NCBI GenBank assembly: GCA_963841715.1
Contig: CAWJDP010000005.1
Coordinates: forward strand, 208,653 to 272,652
Reading direction: 5' to 3'
DNA length: 64,000 nt
Source of the DNA: DASPWW01 sp963841715
Lineage (GTDB): Bacteria; Actinomycetota; Thermoleophilia; Solirubrobacterales; 70-9
The notes beneath the pieces are model-generated. The model saw only the letters and a list, made by a program, of their open reading frames with translations, ran no database searches and was not told the origin of the DNA. Within the stretch, counting starts at the first letter, position 1. Each line of letters begins with the position of its first letter. The position numbers and the translations under genes are program-made. Positions 55,862-64,000 of the stretch are shown in pieces.

Positions 55862-57427
55862 ATGCCGAAGAAGCTCGCCCTGATAGCCATCGACGCCCTC
55901 GACCCCGGGATGCTCGTCCGCGCCGCGGAGGCCGATGCCGCGCCGACGTTTCGCAAGCTGCTCGACCGCGGCACCCTCATCGACGACTGCGTCTCGCCCT
56001 TCCCCTCGGTCACACCCGTCGCGACCTCGTCGATCGCGACCGGCGCCGGGCCGTCGGAGCACCGGATCAGCGGCATGAACTGGTACCACCGCGTCGAGCG
56101 CCGCTACGTCGAGTACGGCTCCTCGTTCGAGGCGACGCGCGCGTTCGGCCTCTTCCGCACCCTCTACGACACCGTCTACAACCTCAACATGGGCCACCTC
56201 TCGCACGAGGTGTCGACGATCTACGAGCTGCTGATGGACGCGGGGGTGCGGACCGCGGTGACGCCGTTCCTGATCTACCGCGGTCGCCGCCGCCACGAGC
56301 TCAGCCTCGAGGGGCTGCTGCGCCAGCTCGCGGTCGCCGCCGACTTCCGCCACGCGGTCTGGGGTCCCGACGAGCTCTTCTACGGCGAGCTCTACGCGAG
56401 CCGCAAGTTCCCCTGCCGCCCTACGCTCGCCCGCCCCGGCACCCGCGACGAGTATTCCGCGTGCGTCACCGAGGGGATGATCGAGGAGGACCTCTACGAC
56501 TTCCTCCTCTTCTCGCTCCCCGACAACGACTGGTACTCGCACGCCAACGGTCCCGATGCGACCGAGGAGTCGATCCGCCACGCCGACCAGTGCTTCGAGC
56601 GCATCGTCGTCGCCGCGGGCGGAATCGACGCCTTCCTCGACCAGCACGCCGTGATCCTGCTGTCCGATCACTCCCAGTCACCGGTCGACCGCCGGCTGCC
56701 GATCGCGGCCGCGCTCGGCGAGGAGTGGCGCGTCCTGCAGCCGAACAGCACCCGCCCCGAGGACGCCGAGCTCGCGGTCAGCCCGACGTCCCGGGCGGCG
56801 AACGTCTACGTGCTCCAGGAGGGCAGCTACCACGCCCGCGCGCACGCGAAGGTGCGCCGGAAGCTCGGCGACATGGACGGCGTCGACCTCGTCGCCTGGC
56901 TGCGCGGGGGCGGCGGCCAGATTCCCGAGCGGACCGGCGCCGGCGCCCCGCGTGGGCGCGGGCTTGCCGCGGTGATTGAGTCTGACGGGCGCGAATTGCG
57001 CTTCATGCCCGGCGGCGACGTCGTCGACCGCCGCGGGCGCAGCTGGCAGGTCGAGGGCGATCTCGCGGTGCTCGCCGGGCGGATCGAGGACGGCCGCTTC
57101 GACAGCGACGCCTACCCCGACGCGCTGGGGCGGATGTGGTCGGCGCTCGTCGCCCCGCACTCCGGCGACGTCGTCGTCTCGGCCGCGAAGGGCTTCGAGT
57201 GCGTCGACTGGGGCGGCGCGGCGCACGTCCCCGGCGGAAGCCACGGAGCGCTCGGCGCCGAGGACTCGCTGTGCCCGCTGCTGTTCGTCGGAATCGACCC
57301 CCCGCAGCGCGACCAATGGGCCCTGACCGATGTCAAGGACGTAGTGCTGAGGCATTTCGAGATCGACGAGGACGCGCCGCCCGCGCCGCGGTTCCGCGCC
57401 GGCGAGCCCCAGGAGGTGGCGGGATGA
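55862..57427 (+). CDS. Type I phosphodiesterase / nucleotide pyrophosphatase family protein
   Basis: 521-aa alkaline-phosphatase-superfamily hydrolase. LALIAIDALDPGMLVRAAEA has the first metal Asp; SPFPSVTPVATSSIATGAGP (catalytic Thr/Ser region), SLPDNDWYSHANGP (metal Asp/His), VILLSDHSQSP (Asp-His) and HVPGGSHGALGAED (His) complete the site. No signal peptide is seen. It may act on a phosphodiester in lipid or glycan metabolism, in line with the adjacent gtrA-like gene. The stop overlaps that gene. Confidence 0.88.
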   Translation: MPKKLALIAIDALDPGMLVRAAEADAAPTFRKLLDRGTLIDDCVSPFPSVTPVATSSIATGAGPSEHRISGMNWYHRVERRYVEYGSSFEATRAFGLFRTLYDTVYNLNMGHLSHEVSTIYELLMDAGVRTAVTPFLIYRGRRRHELSLEGLLRQLAVAADFRHAVWGPDELFYGELYASRKFPCRPTLARPGTRDEYSACVTEGMIEEDLYDFLLFSLPDNDWYSHANGPDATEESIRHADQCFERIVVAAGGIDAFLDQHAVILLSDHSQSPVDRRLPIAAALGEEWRVLQPNSTRPEDAELAVSPTSRAANVYVLQEGSYHARAHAKVRRKLGDMDGVDLVAWLRGGGGQIPERTGAGAPRGRGLAAVIESDGRELRFMPGGDVVDRRGRSWQVEGDLAVLAGRIEDGRFDSDAYPDALGRMWSALVAPHSGDVVVSAAKGFECVDWGGAAHVPGGSHGALGAEDSLCPLLFVGIDPPQRDQWALTDVKDVVLRHFEIDEDAPPAPRFRAGEPQEVAG

Positions 57428-57939
57428 GCGCGCCGGCTCCGACCGGCGCCGAGGCGGCCGCCCCCCCGCGCACGCGCTCGCAGCGCGCGCGCGACCTCCC
57501 GACCCGCGCGGCCGAGTGGTCGTGGGCGCACATGCGCCGCATCCACCACGGCACGAAGAAGCCCCACAACTGGGTCGCGCTGTTCAAGTTCGGGCTCGTC
57601 GGGGGGACCGGCTACGTCGTCAACCTGATCGTGTTCGCGATCCTCACCGCCGGGCTCGGCGTCGGCCACCTGCTCGCCGCGGTCGGCGCCTTTTGCGTCG
57701 CGGTCACGAACAACTTCCTCTGGAACCGGCACTGGACCTTCGACGCCGGCGCCGGCAAGGCGAGCTTCCAGGCGCCGCGCTTCTTCGCCGTCAGCCTCTT
57801 CGGGCTCGGCGTCAACCTCGCCGTCCTTGAGCTCCTCGTCACCGGCGCCGGCCTCTCCGAGCTCCCCGCCCAGGCGATCGCCGTCGCCGCCGCGACCCCG
57901 GCCAACTTCATCGGCAACAAGCTGTGGACGTTCGACTAG
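57424..57939 (+). CDS. GtrA family membrane protein
   Basis: 171 aa; GtrA proteins flip or assist lipid-linked sugars. Four helices: FKFGLVGGTGYVVNLIVFAI (cut), LLAAVGAFCVAVTNNFLWNR with the family WNR motif, PRFFAVSLFGLGVNLAVLEL (cut) and AIAVAAATPANFIGNKLWTF. The first 45 residues are a Pro/Arg-rich cytoplasmic lead. Starts in an ATGA overlap; ends 4 bp into the convergent hicB. Confidence 0.92.
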   Translation: MSAPAPTGAEAAAPPRTRSQRARDLPTRAAEWSWAHMRRIHHGTKKPHNWVALFKFGLVGGTGYVVNLIVFAILTAGLGVGHLLAAVGAFCVAVTNNFLWNRHWTFDAGAGKASFQAPRFFAVSLFGLGVNLAVLELLVTGAGLSELPAQAIAVAAATPANFIGNKLWTFD

Positions 57940-58166
57940 GCGGGGATCTTCACGCGCATCTCGTCGATCTCGAGATGACGAGTGACGCCCTCCGAATCGG
58001 CCGCTGAAGCATCCTCGAGGCACATCGAGATGGCCTCCTCGAGCGCGTCGCGGAGCTCGTCCAGAGTCTCACCGCTCGCGAAGCAGCCCGGGAGATCGAG
58101 CACCTCGGCCCACAATGATCCGTCCTCTCCCTCGTGGATGCGGGCGATGAATTCCTTCGAGCTCAT
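57936..58166 (-). CDS. hicB: HicB-family antitoxin (module 2)
   Basis: 76 aa: FIARIHEGEDGSLWAEVLDL (cut), PGCFASGETLDELRDALEEA and ISMCLED, the HicB core. The acidic C-terminus is extended (EIDEMRVKIPA). It overlaps the upstream hicA by 4 bp. Only distantly similar to module 1, so the two are not a recent duplication. Confidence 0.88.
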   Translation of the reverse strand: MSSKEFIARIHEGEDGSLWAEVLDLPGCFASGETLDELRDALEEAISMCLEDASAADSEGVTRHLEIDEMRVKIPA

Positions 58167-58378
58167 AGATCCTCAGGGTCGATTTGCGCCTGTCTCAGTA
58201 TCGTCCGGGTCAGCCCTTTGCTGTAGTCCCGGCCTCTGTGTTTCGGCAGAGTAATCGGGCGCCTACCGGGCTTGACCATCTTGACTCCGTGCTTGCCGCC
58301 GGCGGTCATTCTCCAGCCATGACCGCGCAAGAGCTTCATCGCGGATCGTTGATTCAGGAGCTTGGGCACCCAGGACAT
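58163..58378 (-). CDS. hicA: HicA-family toxin (module 2)
   Basis: 71 aa from ATG 58378: PKLLNQRSAMKLLRGHGWRM (cut), TAGGKHGVKMVKPG with the active-site His, ITLPKHRGRDYSKGLTRTIL (cut). Toxin-antitoxin order and 4-bp overlap as in module 1. Its 5' end overlaps the possible start of the opposite-strand membrane protein gene. Confidence 0.86.
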   Translation of the reverse strand: MSWVPKLLNQRSAMKLLRGHGWRMTAGGKHGVKMVKPGRRPITLPKHRGRDYSKGLTRTILRQAQIDPEDL

Positions 58379-60265
58379 CGAGGGCGCTCGCGCGGTTCCT
58401 CTCCCCACGGGCGCTCGAGGCGGACACGGTGGATCGCCGCGACGGTTGCCTGCGCCGCGGCGCTTGTCGCCGCGCTCCCCGCGCACGCCTCGGCGATGGC
58501 CGCATCGGAGCCGTCGGGCTCCGCCGGCTCGTCGTCGCCGCCGGTCAACGGCTCGTTCGCGGTCGGCGGGACGACGACGGGGCGGATCGTGATGCCCGAC
58601 TCGGTCCCGAAGACGCCGAAGGGGATGAAGCTCTCCGGCCGCAAGGCGATCCGGATCGCGAACAGCGACCCCAACGTCGACAAGGAGAAGGCGGAGAACG
58701 GGAAGCTGAACGCGTTCGCCGAAGCGAAGCCGCCGCTCACGTGGCAGATCGGCTACTTCGCGAACGGCAAGGAGGTCGTCCAGGTCCTCGTCGACGACCC
58801 GAGCGGCCAGATCCGCGAGTCGTGGACCGGGAACCAGGTCGCGTGGGAGATGGCGCGCGGCTACTCGGGCGCGTTCGGCCACAAGCTGAACGCGCCCTAC
58901 GTGTGGCTGCCGCTCGCGCTGCTCTTCTTCTTCGGCCTGCTCGACTGGCGGCGACCGTGGCGGATCGTGCATCTCGACCTGCTCGTCCTGCTGAGCTTCG
59001 GGATCTCGCAGATCTTCTTCAACAACGCCGACATCGGCGTCTCGGTCCCGCTCGCGTATCCGCCGCTCCTCTACCTACTGGCGCGGATGCTGTGGATCGG
59101 CTTCCGCGGTCCGGGCGAGGGGCTGCGGCCGACGTTCCCGATCCAGTGGATGATGATCACGCTCGGGTTCCTCGTCGGCTTCCGGGTCGCGCTCAACATG
59201 CTCGACTCGGGCGTGATCGACGTCGGCTACTCGGGCGTGTCGGGCGCCGATCTGATCACCCACGGCCACGCGTTCTACGGCGACGGCGTGTTCCCGAACG
59301 ACAACCCGACCGGGGACACGTACGGGCCCGTGAACTACTTCGCCTACGTCCCGTTCGAGCTCATCTTCCCGTGGAGCGGGACGTGGGACGACCTCCCGGC
59401 CGCGCACGCCGCCGCGATCGCCTTCGACTCCGCGGTGCTCGTGCTGCTGTTCCTGATCGGCCGGCGGATGCGGCCCGGCCGGGCCGGGACCGACCTCGGC
59501 GTGATCCTGTGCTTCGCGTGGGCCGCGTACCCGTACACGGATTACGTGCTGCAGTCGAACTCGAACGACTCGCTCGTGGCGGTGTTCGTGCTCGGCGCGC
59601 TCTGTTCATCACCTCGCCCGCGGCACGCGGCGCATTCAGCGCGTTAGCGGGGTTGACGAAGTTCGCCCCGTTCCTGCTCACGCCGCTGTTCGCCGCGGGC
59701 CCGCGGGTGGGGCTCTGGCGACGACCGATCCCGAGACCGGGGACCGGCCTTTATCTAGACCGCGCCTGAAGGCGCTCGTTCTGTTCGGATCGGCCTCGTC
59801 GGCATCGGCGGTCGCGCTCATGGCGTGGCCGACGATCAACCCGGGGCTGCACGTCTTCTACGACCGCACGATCGCCAGCCAGATCAATCGCGAGTCCCGT
59901 TCAGCGTCTGGGGCCAGGCCCCAAGCCTCGCCTGGGGCCAGCAGGTCGTCCAGGTACTGACCGCCGTGTTGGCGATCCTCGTCGCCTTCATGCCCAAGCG
60001 CCGCACCCTCCCCCAGATCGCCGCCCTCGCCGCCGCGGTGATCATCATGGCCCAACTCACCGCCGACCACTGGTTCTACCTCTACATCGTGTGGTTTTTC
60101 CCGGCCTTGCTGGTCGCGCTAGCTGGCTTACGCACTCACTACGCTACGGCCCAAGTCGAAGCCAGCGTCCCATCCCCTTCCAGCCCATGCCGGAACCACA
60201 CGAGCCACACATTCCATCCCGTGAGTCGCTCGCTCAGCTCCACCCGCGCGCCTTGGAGTGGCTAG
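58319..60265 (+). CDS. Polytopic membrane protein, glycosyltransferase-like, frameshifted
   Basis: A signal/anchor (WIAATVACAAALVAALPAHA) precedes an extracytoplasmic PepSY-like stretch (LTWQIGYFANGKEVVQVLVD, cut). Then come eight or more helices (YVWLPLALLFFFGLLDW, FPIQWMMITLGFLVGFRVAL, cut) and an external loop GVFPNDNPTGDTYGPVNYFA. The layout resembles GT-C/GT87-type mannosyltransferases, but no catalytic motif is certain. A missing C near 59602 and further indels near 59740-59760 and 59892 split the 3' third, which continues SAVALMAWPTINPGLHVFYD and AAVIIMAQLTADHWFYLYIV. The start is uncertain (ATG 58319, TTG 58349 or ATG 58496). Confidence 0.7.
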
Positions 60266-60480
60266 GGGGGCAAGCGACTCGCGCGCGTCTAGTGGTGAAG
60301 TCGCTTGAGATTGGAGATTTCTCTGAGGCGCAACGGCGCGTTCCCTCACCCGCGAAGGGGAAGCACTACGAATCGAAGCTTGAGTACGAGCTCAATCACG
60401 CTTTGACCATCGCCAAACGGGCTGGCCTCATCTTGAACCCCACCTACAACTGCTGGACTCTCCCCGACTTGAGCTCCTGA
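60187..60480 (+). CDS. Hypothetical protein at island edge
   Basis: 97 aa from ATG 60187, overlapping the end of the membrane protein frame by 79 bp. Reads EPHEPHIPSRESLAQLHPRA, LEWLGGQATRARLVVKSLEI, HYESKLEYELNHALTIAKRA, LNPTYNCWTLPDLSS. No family recognised. Codons use more A/T than the chromosome genes to the left. It may be a real accessory gene or a remnant. Confidence 0.35.
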   Translation: MPEPHEPHIPSRESLAQLHPRALEWLGGQATRARLVVKSLEIGDFSEAQRRVPSPAKGKHYESKLEYELNHALTIAKRAGLILNPTYNCWTLPDLSS

Positions 60481-60595
60481 CCGCGTGATCTCCGTCGCAT
60501 CTTCGTGACGAAAGAGGGTCGTCTTAATAAGCAAGAAAGCGTCACGGATCGAGCTTTGAGGCTCTGGTCACCACTTGCCAGCCGACCTTCTCCCT
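60481..60595. other. AT-richer spacer before the methyltransferase
   Basis: Non-coding stretch with lower GC than the rest of the window (for example GTCTTAATAAGCAAGAAAGC at about 60521). A TTAATA-type patch may hold the methyltransferase promoter. Together with 60130-60480 it looks like the left edge of an acquired island. Confidence 0.35.
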
Positions 60596-61689
60596 ATGTT
60601 GATTTTCGTGGGGAAGTACACCCTGATCGACCTGTTTGCTGGCTGCGGCGGGCTCACCCGCGGCTTCGAGGACACGGGCGCTTCCGCCCGATCTTCGCGG
60701 TCGAGTGCGATCGCGACGCCGCCGAGACCTATCGGCTCAACTTCGGCGATCACGTCGCCGAGGCACTGATCGAGGACGTGGCGAGCTTTCCCCCGCCGAC
60801 GTGGTCGTCGGCGGGCCCCCCTGCCAGGGGTTCTCGCCGCTCAACCGTGACGCGGTCGGCTTCGAGCGGCGCGGGCTCTGGCGCGAATACCTGCGGGCAC
60901 TCGAGCAGGCGCGGCCCCGCGCCTTCGTGATGGAGAACGTGCCGGAGCTGCTGCGCTCGGCGGAGTACGCGGAGTTCAGGCGGCGGGCGGGGAGGATCTC
61001 GGCTTCACGGTCGAGGGACGAGGTGCTGAACGCGGCGGACTTCGGGGTCCCGCAGCGCCGGAGGCGCGCGATCGTGATCGGCACGCAGGTCCGGCGAGGT
61101 GCCCTGGCCGGAGCCGACGCACGCCGACCCGACGGGCCGGGAGGCCGGCTCACGGCCCCCGTGGAGGACCTTCCGCGAGGCGGTCGAGGGGCTGCCGCTC
61201 CGACCCGACGGGGTCGCCTGGCATCGGCCGCGCAACCCGCGACCCGGAGAGCGTCCGTCGCTACAAGGCGGTGCCGCGTGACGGGGGGGACCGTTTCGCG
61301 ATGCAGCGCAACCTCGACCGTGCCGGCCTGGCACACCTGGTGCCGCGCTGCTGGCGCGAGAAGCCGACCGGCACCACCGACGTCTTCGGGCGGCTGTGGT
61401 GGGACAGGCCCGCCTACACGATCCGGACCGAGTTCTACAAGCCGGAGAAGGGCCGCTATCTCCATCCGTCCGCGCACCGACCGATCACCGTCCGCGAGGC
61501 TGCGCGATGCATGAGCTTCCCGGACGATTTCGTCTGCCGGAGCACCAGTCGATGACGAGCGTCGCCAAGCAGCTCGGAAACGCGGTCCCCGCCCCTTGCC
61601 GGGCGATCGCCGTGGCGCTAGCCGATCATCTCGATCGCGAATCGGGAATGCGTCGGACCCGAGCCGTGGCTGTCTCGCGCGCCGCTTAA
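60596..61689 (+). CDS. dcm: DNA (cytosine-5-)-methyltransferase, multiply frameshifted
   Basis: C5-cytosine methyltransferase modifying a short recognition site. Motif I TLIDLFAGCGGLTRGFEDTG, catalytic motif IV VVVGGPPCQGFSPLN with the active Cys, motif VI MENVPELL, motif VIII NAADFGVPQRRRRAIVIG and C-terminal motifs MSFPDDF and KQLGNAVPAP (X). At least five single-base losses or gains scatter these over frames: a lost G in ACGGGC near 60678, a lost C in CCCCC near 60795, a lost G in GGGG near 60994, and others. After correction about 360 aa. Convergent with vsr, 4-bp overlap. Confidence 0.88.
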
Positions 61690-62222
61690 CCCCTGGAAGG
61701 AGAGAGTGGAGCCGAGGGATCGCCGGCGCGGCGATTCCGAACCAGCTTTTGCATTCGGCATGCTGCGTCCCCCATGTCCTGGTGTTCCCAGATGCGAACC
61801 ACCTCCCAGCCCGCCTCGCGGAGTCGTCGATCCGTGTCCCGATCCTTGAGCCGATTCCGCTCGATCTTCTCGCGCCAGAAGTCCGCGTTGGTCTTCGGCC
61901 AGGTCGCATGGTCGGGACAGCCGTGCCAGAAACATCCGTCGACGAAGACCGCGACCTTCGAGGGCCCGAAGATCACGTCGGCTCTCCGTCGACGATCCGG
62001 CAGGACGGACCGGTCCACCCGGTAACGGAGACCGCTGGCATGAAGGTGACGTCTGAGGAGCACCTCGGGCGCGGTGTCGCGTCGCCGGACGCGGGACATC
62101 AGCGCGCTCACCTGGGGGGAGGAGGCGACCACGGACCCGGGCTCCCGGCGCGCGGAGACGGTCTCCGTCTCGTCGGACCTCGGTTCGACGCGCTGGCTGG
62201 TGCCGCGATCTCGATGCTTCAT
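61686..62222 (-). CDS. vsr: Very short patch repair endonuclease (Vsr)
   Basis: Strand-specific nicking endonuclease that repairs T-G mismatches made by deamination of 5-methylcytosine at the cognate methylase site. 178 aa, intact. Core: SRVRRRDTAPEVLLRRHLHA (cut), GLRYRVDRSVLPDRRRRADV (cut), VFVDGCFWHGCP (catalytic Asp and zinc Cys/His), KTNADFWREKIERNRLRD-like segment and WEVVRIWEHQ. A 40-residue N-terminal extension precedes it. The pairing with dcm is the classical one. Confidence 0.92.
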   Translation of the reverse strand: MKHRDRGTSQRVEPRSDETETVSARREPGSVVASSPQVSALMSRVRRRDTAPEVLLRRHLHASGLRYRVDRSVLPDRRRRADVIFGPSKVAVFVDGCFWHGCPDHATWPKTNADFWREKIERNRLKDRDTDRRLREAGWEVVRIWEHQDMGDAACRMQKLVRNRRAGDPSAPLSPSRG

Positions 62223-62403
62223 GAGTCATCCAAGCTGATCGGTTGATCGACAGCCGGTGACGAGGATGTTTGAACGAGTCGATCGCAGGAGAGGGCGAGG
62301 TTATGCGACTGGGCGCCATTTTCCCGGCAGCTAGTCGAGCGGCTCACGTCGAGGGCCGTGGCGCACTGGACCGCACGGGTGCCTTGCGATAGGAATCTCG
62401 GGG

Positions 62404-64000
62404 TTGGCGCAGCTGATCAAGATCGGAGAGCCCGTTAACGAGGGGAGCGCACCGTCTTGCGGCGGATCAGGGAGGAACTGCCCCAGGACTACGTCGCGAT
62501 CTCGAACTTCGAGATTCCGGCGGGCAGGAGGGACTTCGAGTGTGATGCGGTGATCTTCTCCCCGGGGGGCTGGGCCTATGTCGTCGAGACGAAGTGGCTC
62601 TTCGGTCAGGTCACGGGGAACGACAAGCAGTGGTCGATGCCCCACCAGTTCACGGACGAGCGTCGCTACGTCGACAACCCGATCTACCTCCTGAAGCGAA
62701 AGCTCAAGAAGCTGTCGTCGAGGCTCAAAGACTCCGACGCGAGGCTCGTCGACATCAGGCTGTTCCCGCTGATTGTCGTGGTGAGCAACCTGGAGCCGAG
62801 AATTCAGGGAGCTCGGCGGCCGCCGTCGTGACGGACGGAGACCTGGCTGAGGCGGCGCTGACCGATCCCCGTCCCGAGGGGGGACGAGACCCCGTGGCCC
62901 CAGAGTTGCTGGAGGACGCGGTCAGGGTGATCACCGAGCACGCCAGGCCGATCGCGCCGAGCGGGCGGGTGAACGACTGGGAGCTGATCGAATTGGACAG
63001 TGAGACGGATGCCTGGGAGGTCTGGTCGGCCCGCCACGTCGGGATCGGCCCACAGGCCCCTCTCGCGAGACTCAAGCGCTACTTCCTGGACGGGTTGGCG
63101 GTGCAGGAGCAACGAGAGAACCAGCGTCGTCTGGCGAGGCAGGACCTCGAGGCGCTGATAAGGCTGGCCGGTACCGACGGTGCCGTACCGGTGCTGAGTG
63201 CGGTCGAGGAGACCGAGGGCGCGATCTCAGTCGTGACCGATTGGCCGCAAGGGCCGGTCCTGGCGTCGAAGCTGGAGGAGGATGAACTCGATGAAGAGGA
63301 CGCCGATGAGCTGGTGGAGGCTCTGATCACGGCGGTCGCGTCCGTCCATGCGGAGGGCCTGGTCGATCGTGCCCTGAGTCCCGATTGTGCCCATGTTCTG
63401 ACGAACGGTCGGGTGGTCCTGACGGACTTCGACTTCTCGCGGGTGCCCGAGGCCAGTTCGATCACCCATCTGCTGCCACAGTCGTGGACTGGTCCTCTAC
63501 CTGCGCCCCCGAACTCGACGGGGCGCCGCAAAGGGCGAGTTTCGCCTCCGACGTCTGGTCGGTCGGCCGGATCTGTGTGGAGATCCTCGGCGCCGTGGAT
63601 GACGGCGTGATCGCATGGGACCGGGTCCCGGAAGAGCGACGCGAGTTGCTTGAGGTCGCCCTCGCTCTCGACCCCGAGGTGCGCTGGGCGAATGCGACGC
63701 TCATGTTGCAGCGGCTGCACTCGGGGCACTCGACACCGGGGCGAGCCCGGCCGTCGCGGGCGGCTTCCGACCGAACGTACGTGCTGCAGAGCCGTTGGGT
63801 GGTGCGCTCAGAGCCGCGTTCAGGCGGGATCGCGAAATGCTCTATCGCGCTCATCGACACCGAGCTTTACGAGGACTTCGCTTCGAAGTTCCTTCAGCCG
63901 CAGTACGACGAGTCGGAGGACATCGACATCGTCGACGAGTACAAGCGCGTCAAGAACGTCCCCCCTCATCCGAACATCGCCCTGCCCACTTTCATTGAGA
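62404..64000 (+). CDS. NERD domain - pseudokinase - kinase protein (partial, frameshifted)
   Basis: Truncated by the window end. From TTG 62404 it reads LAQLIKIGEPVNEG; restoring one G in the GGGG at 62442 continues RTVLRRIREELPQDYVAISN (cut). The NERD nuclease-like domain has FECDAVIFSPGGWAYVVETK (cut; Asp and Glu-x-Lys). A Hanks-like fold follows at about 62870-63720 with degenerate motifs: VDRALSPDCAHVL for HRDxKPxN and TDFDFSRV for DFG, so it is probably catalytically dead. A frame break lies near 63500. From about 63775 a second kinase-like N-lobe begins (YVLQSRWVVRSEP, FASKFLQPQYDESE, PHPNIALP). Architecture recalls PglW-type defence kinases. Confidence 0.78.

Overview
The window is high-GC DNA from the chromosome of an actinobacterium. 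It carries the replication-origin neighbourhood (gyrA, gyrB, DUF721 gene, recF, dnaN, dnaA, rpmH, rnpA, yidD, yidC, jag, rsmG, parA, parB) and the actinobacterial cell-wall signalling operon (FHA proteins, PP2C phosphatase, RodA, PBP, PASTA kinase). The lineage-specific proteins and the absence of mnmE/mnmG next to rsmG suggest class Thermoleophilia (Solirubrobacterales-like). That placement is inference, not something read directly from a marker gene.

Layout. 0-5.9 kb: envelope polysaccharide genes (CapD-like dehydratase, a GT4 glycosyltransferase, DedA, UppP) and purM. 5.8-8.9 kb: a GlxA-type AraC regulator divergent from a DJ-1/PfpI protein, a DUF4242 protein and a DsbA-like protein. 8.9-20.2 kb: three Ser/Thr kinases, a D-Ala-D-Ala ligase, and the fhaA-fhaB-pstP-rodA-pbpA-pknB operon that couples phospho-signalling to peptidoglycan synthesis. 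20.3-24.3 kb: a membrane protein, a DUF4446 protein, prephenate dehydratase, an HNH nuclease, a structured non-coding stretch and a repeat-bearing secreted protein. 24.4-39.4 kb: a short-chain dehydrogenase, then the origin cluster. A likely oriC with GC-adapted DnaA boxes lies between dnaN and dnaA. 39.4-45.9 kb: tRNA-Ile(GAT), decaying small genes, a cupin, and two secreted hydrolases. 45.9-58.4 kb: mixed housekeeping and envelope genes, a second Ddl, an aminotransferase, a second repeat protein and two HicAB toxin-antitoxin modules. 58.3-64 kb: a polytopic membrane protein, then an accessory island with a cytosine-5 DNA methyltransferase, a Vsr endonuclease and the start of a NERD-pseudokinase-kinase protein that runs off the window.

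Sequence quality is uneven. Many genes, including indispensable ones (gyrA, gyrB, recF, purM), are broken by single-base indels, several of them in G/C homopolymers. The breaks cluster at about 24.4-31.8, 44.0-45.6 and 59.6-62.5 kb, while dnaN to parB and the kinase/cell-wall operon are intact. These look like assembly or read errors rather than gene decay. Such genes are annotated over their whole span.

The most interesting part is the right end. A Dcm-type methyltransferase, a convergent Vsr repair nuclease and a NERD-kinase protein related in architecture to PglW-type defence kinases suggest a methylation-linked phage-defence locus, of which only the left part is visible. Also notable are histone-H1-like Lys/Ala/Pro-rich tails on both gyrase subunits.
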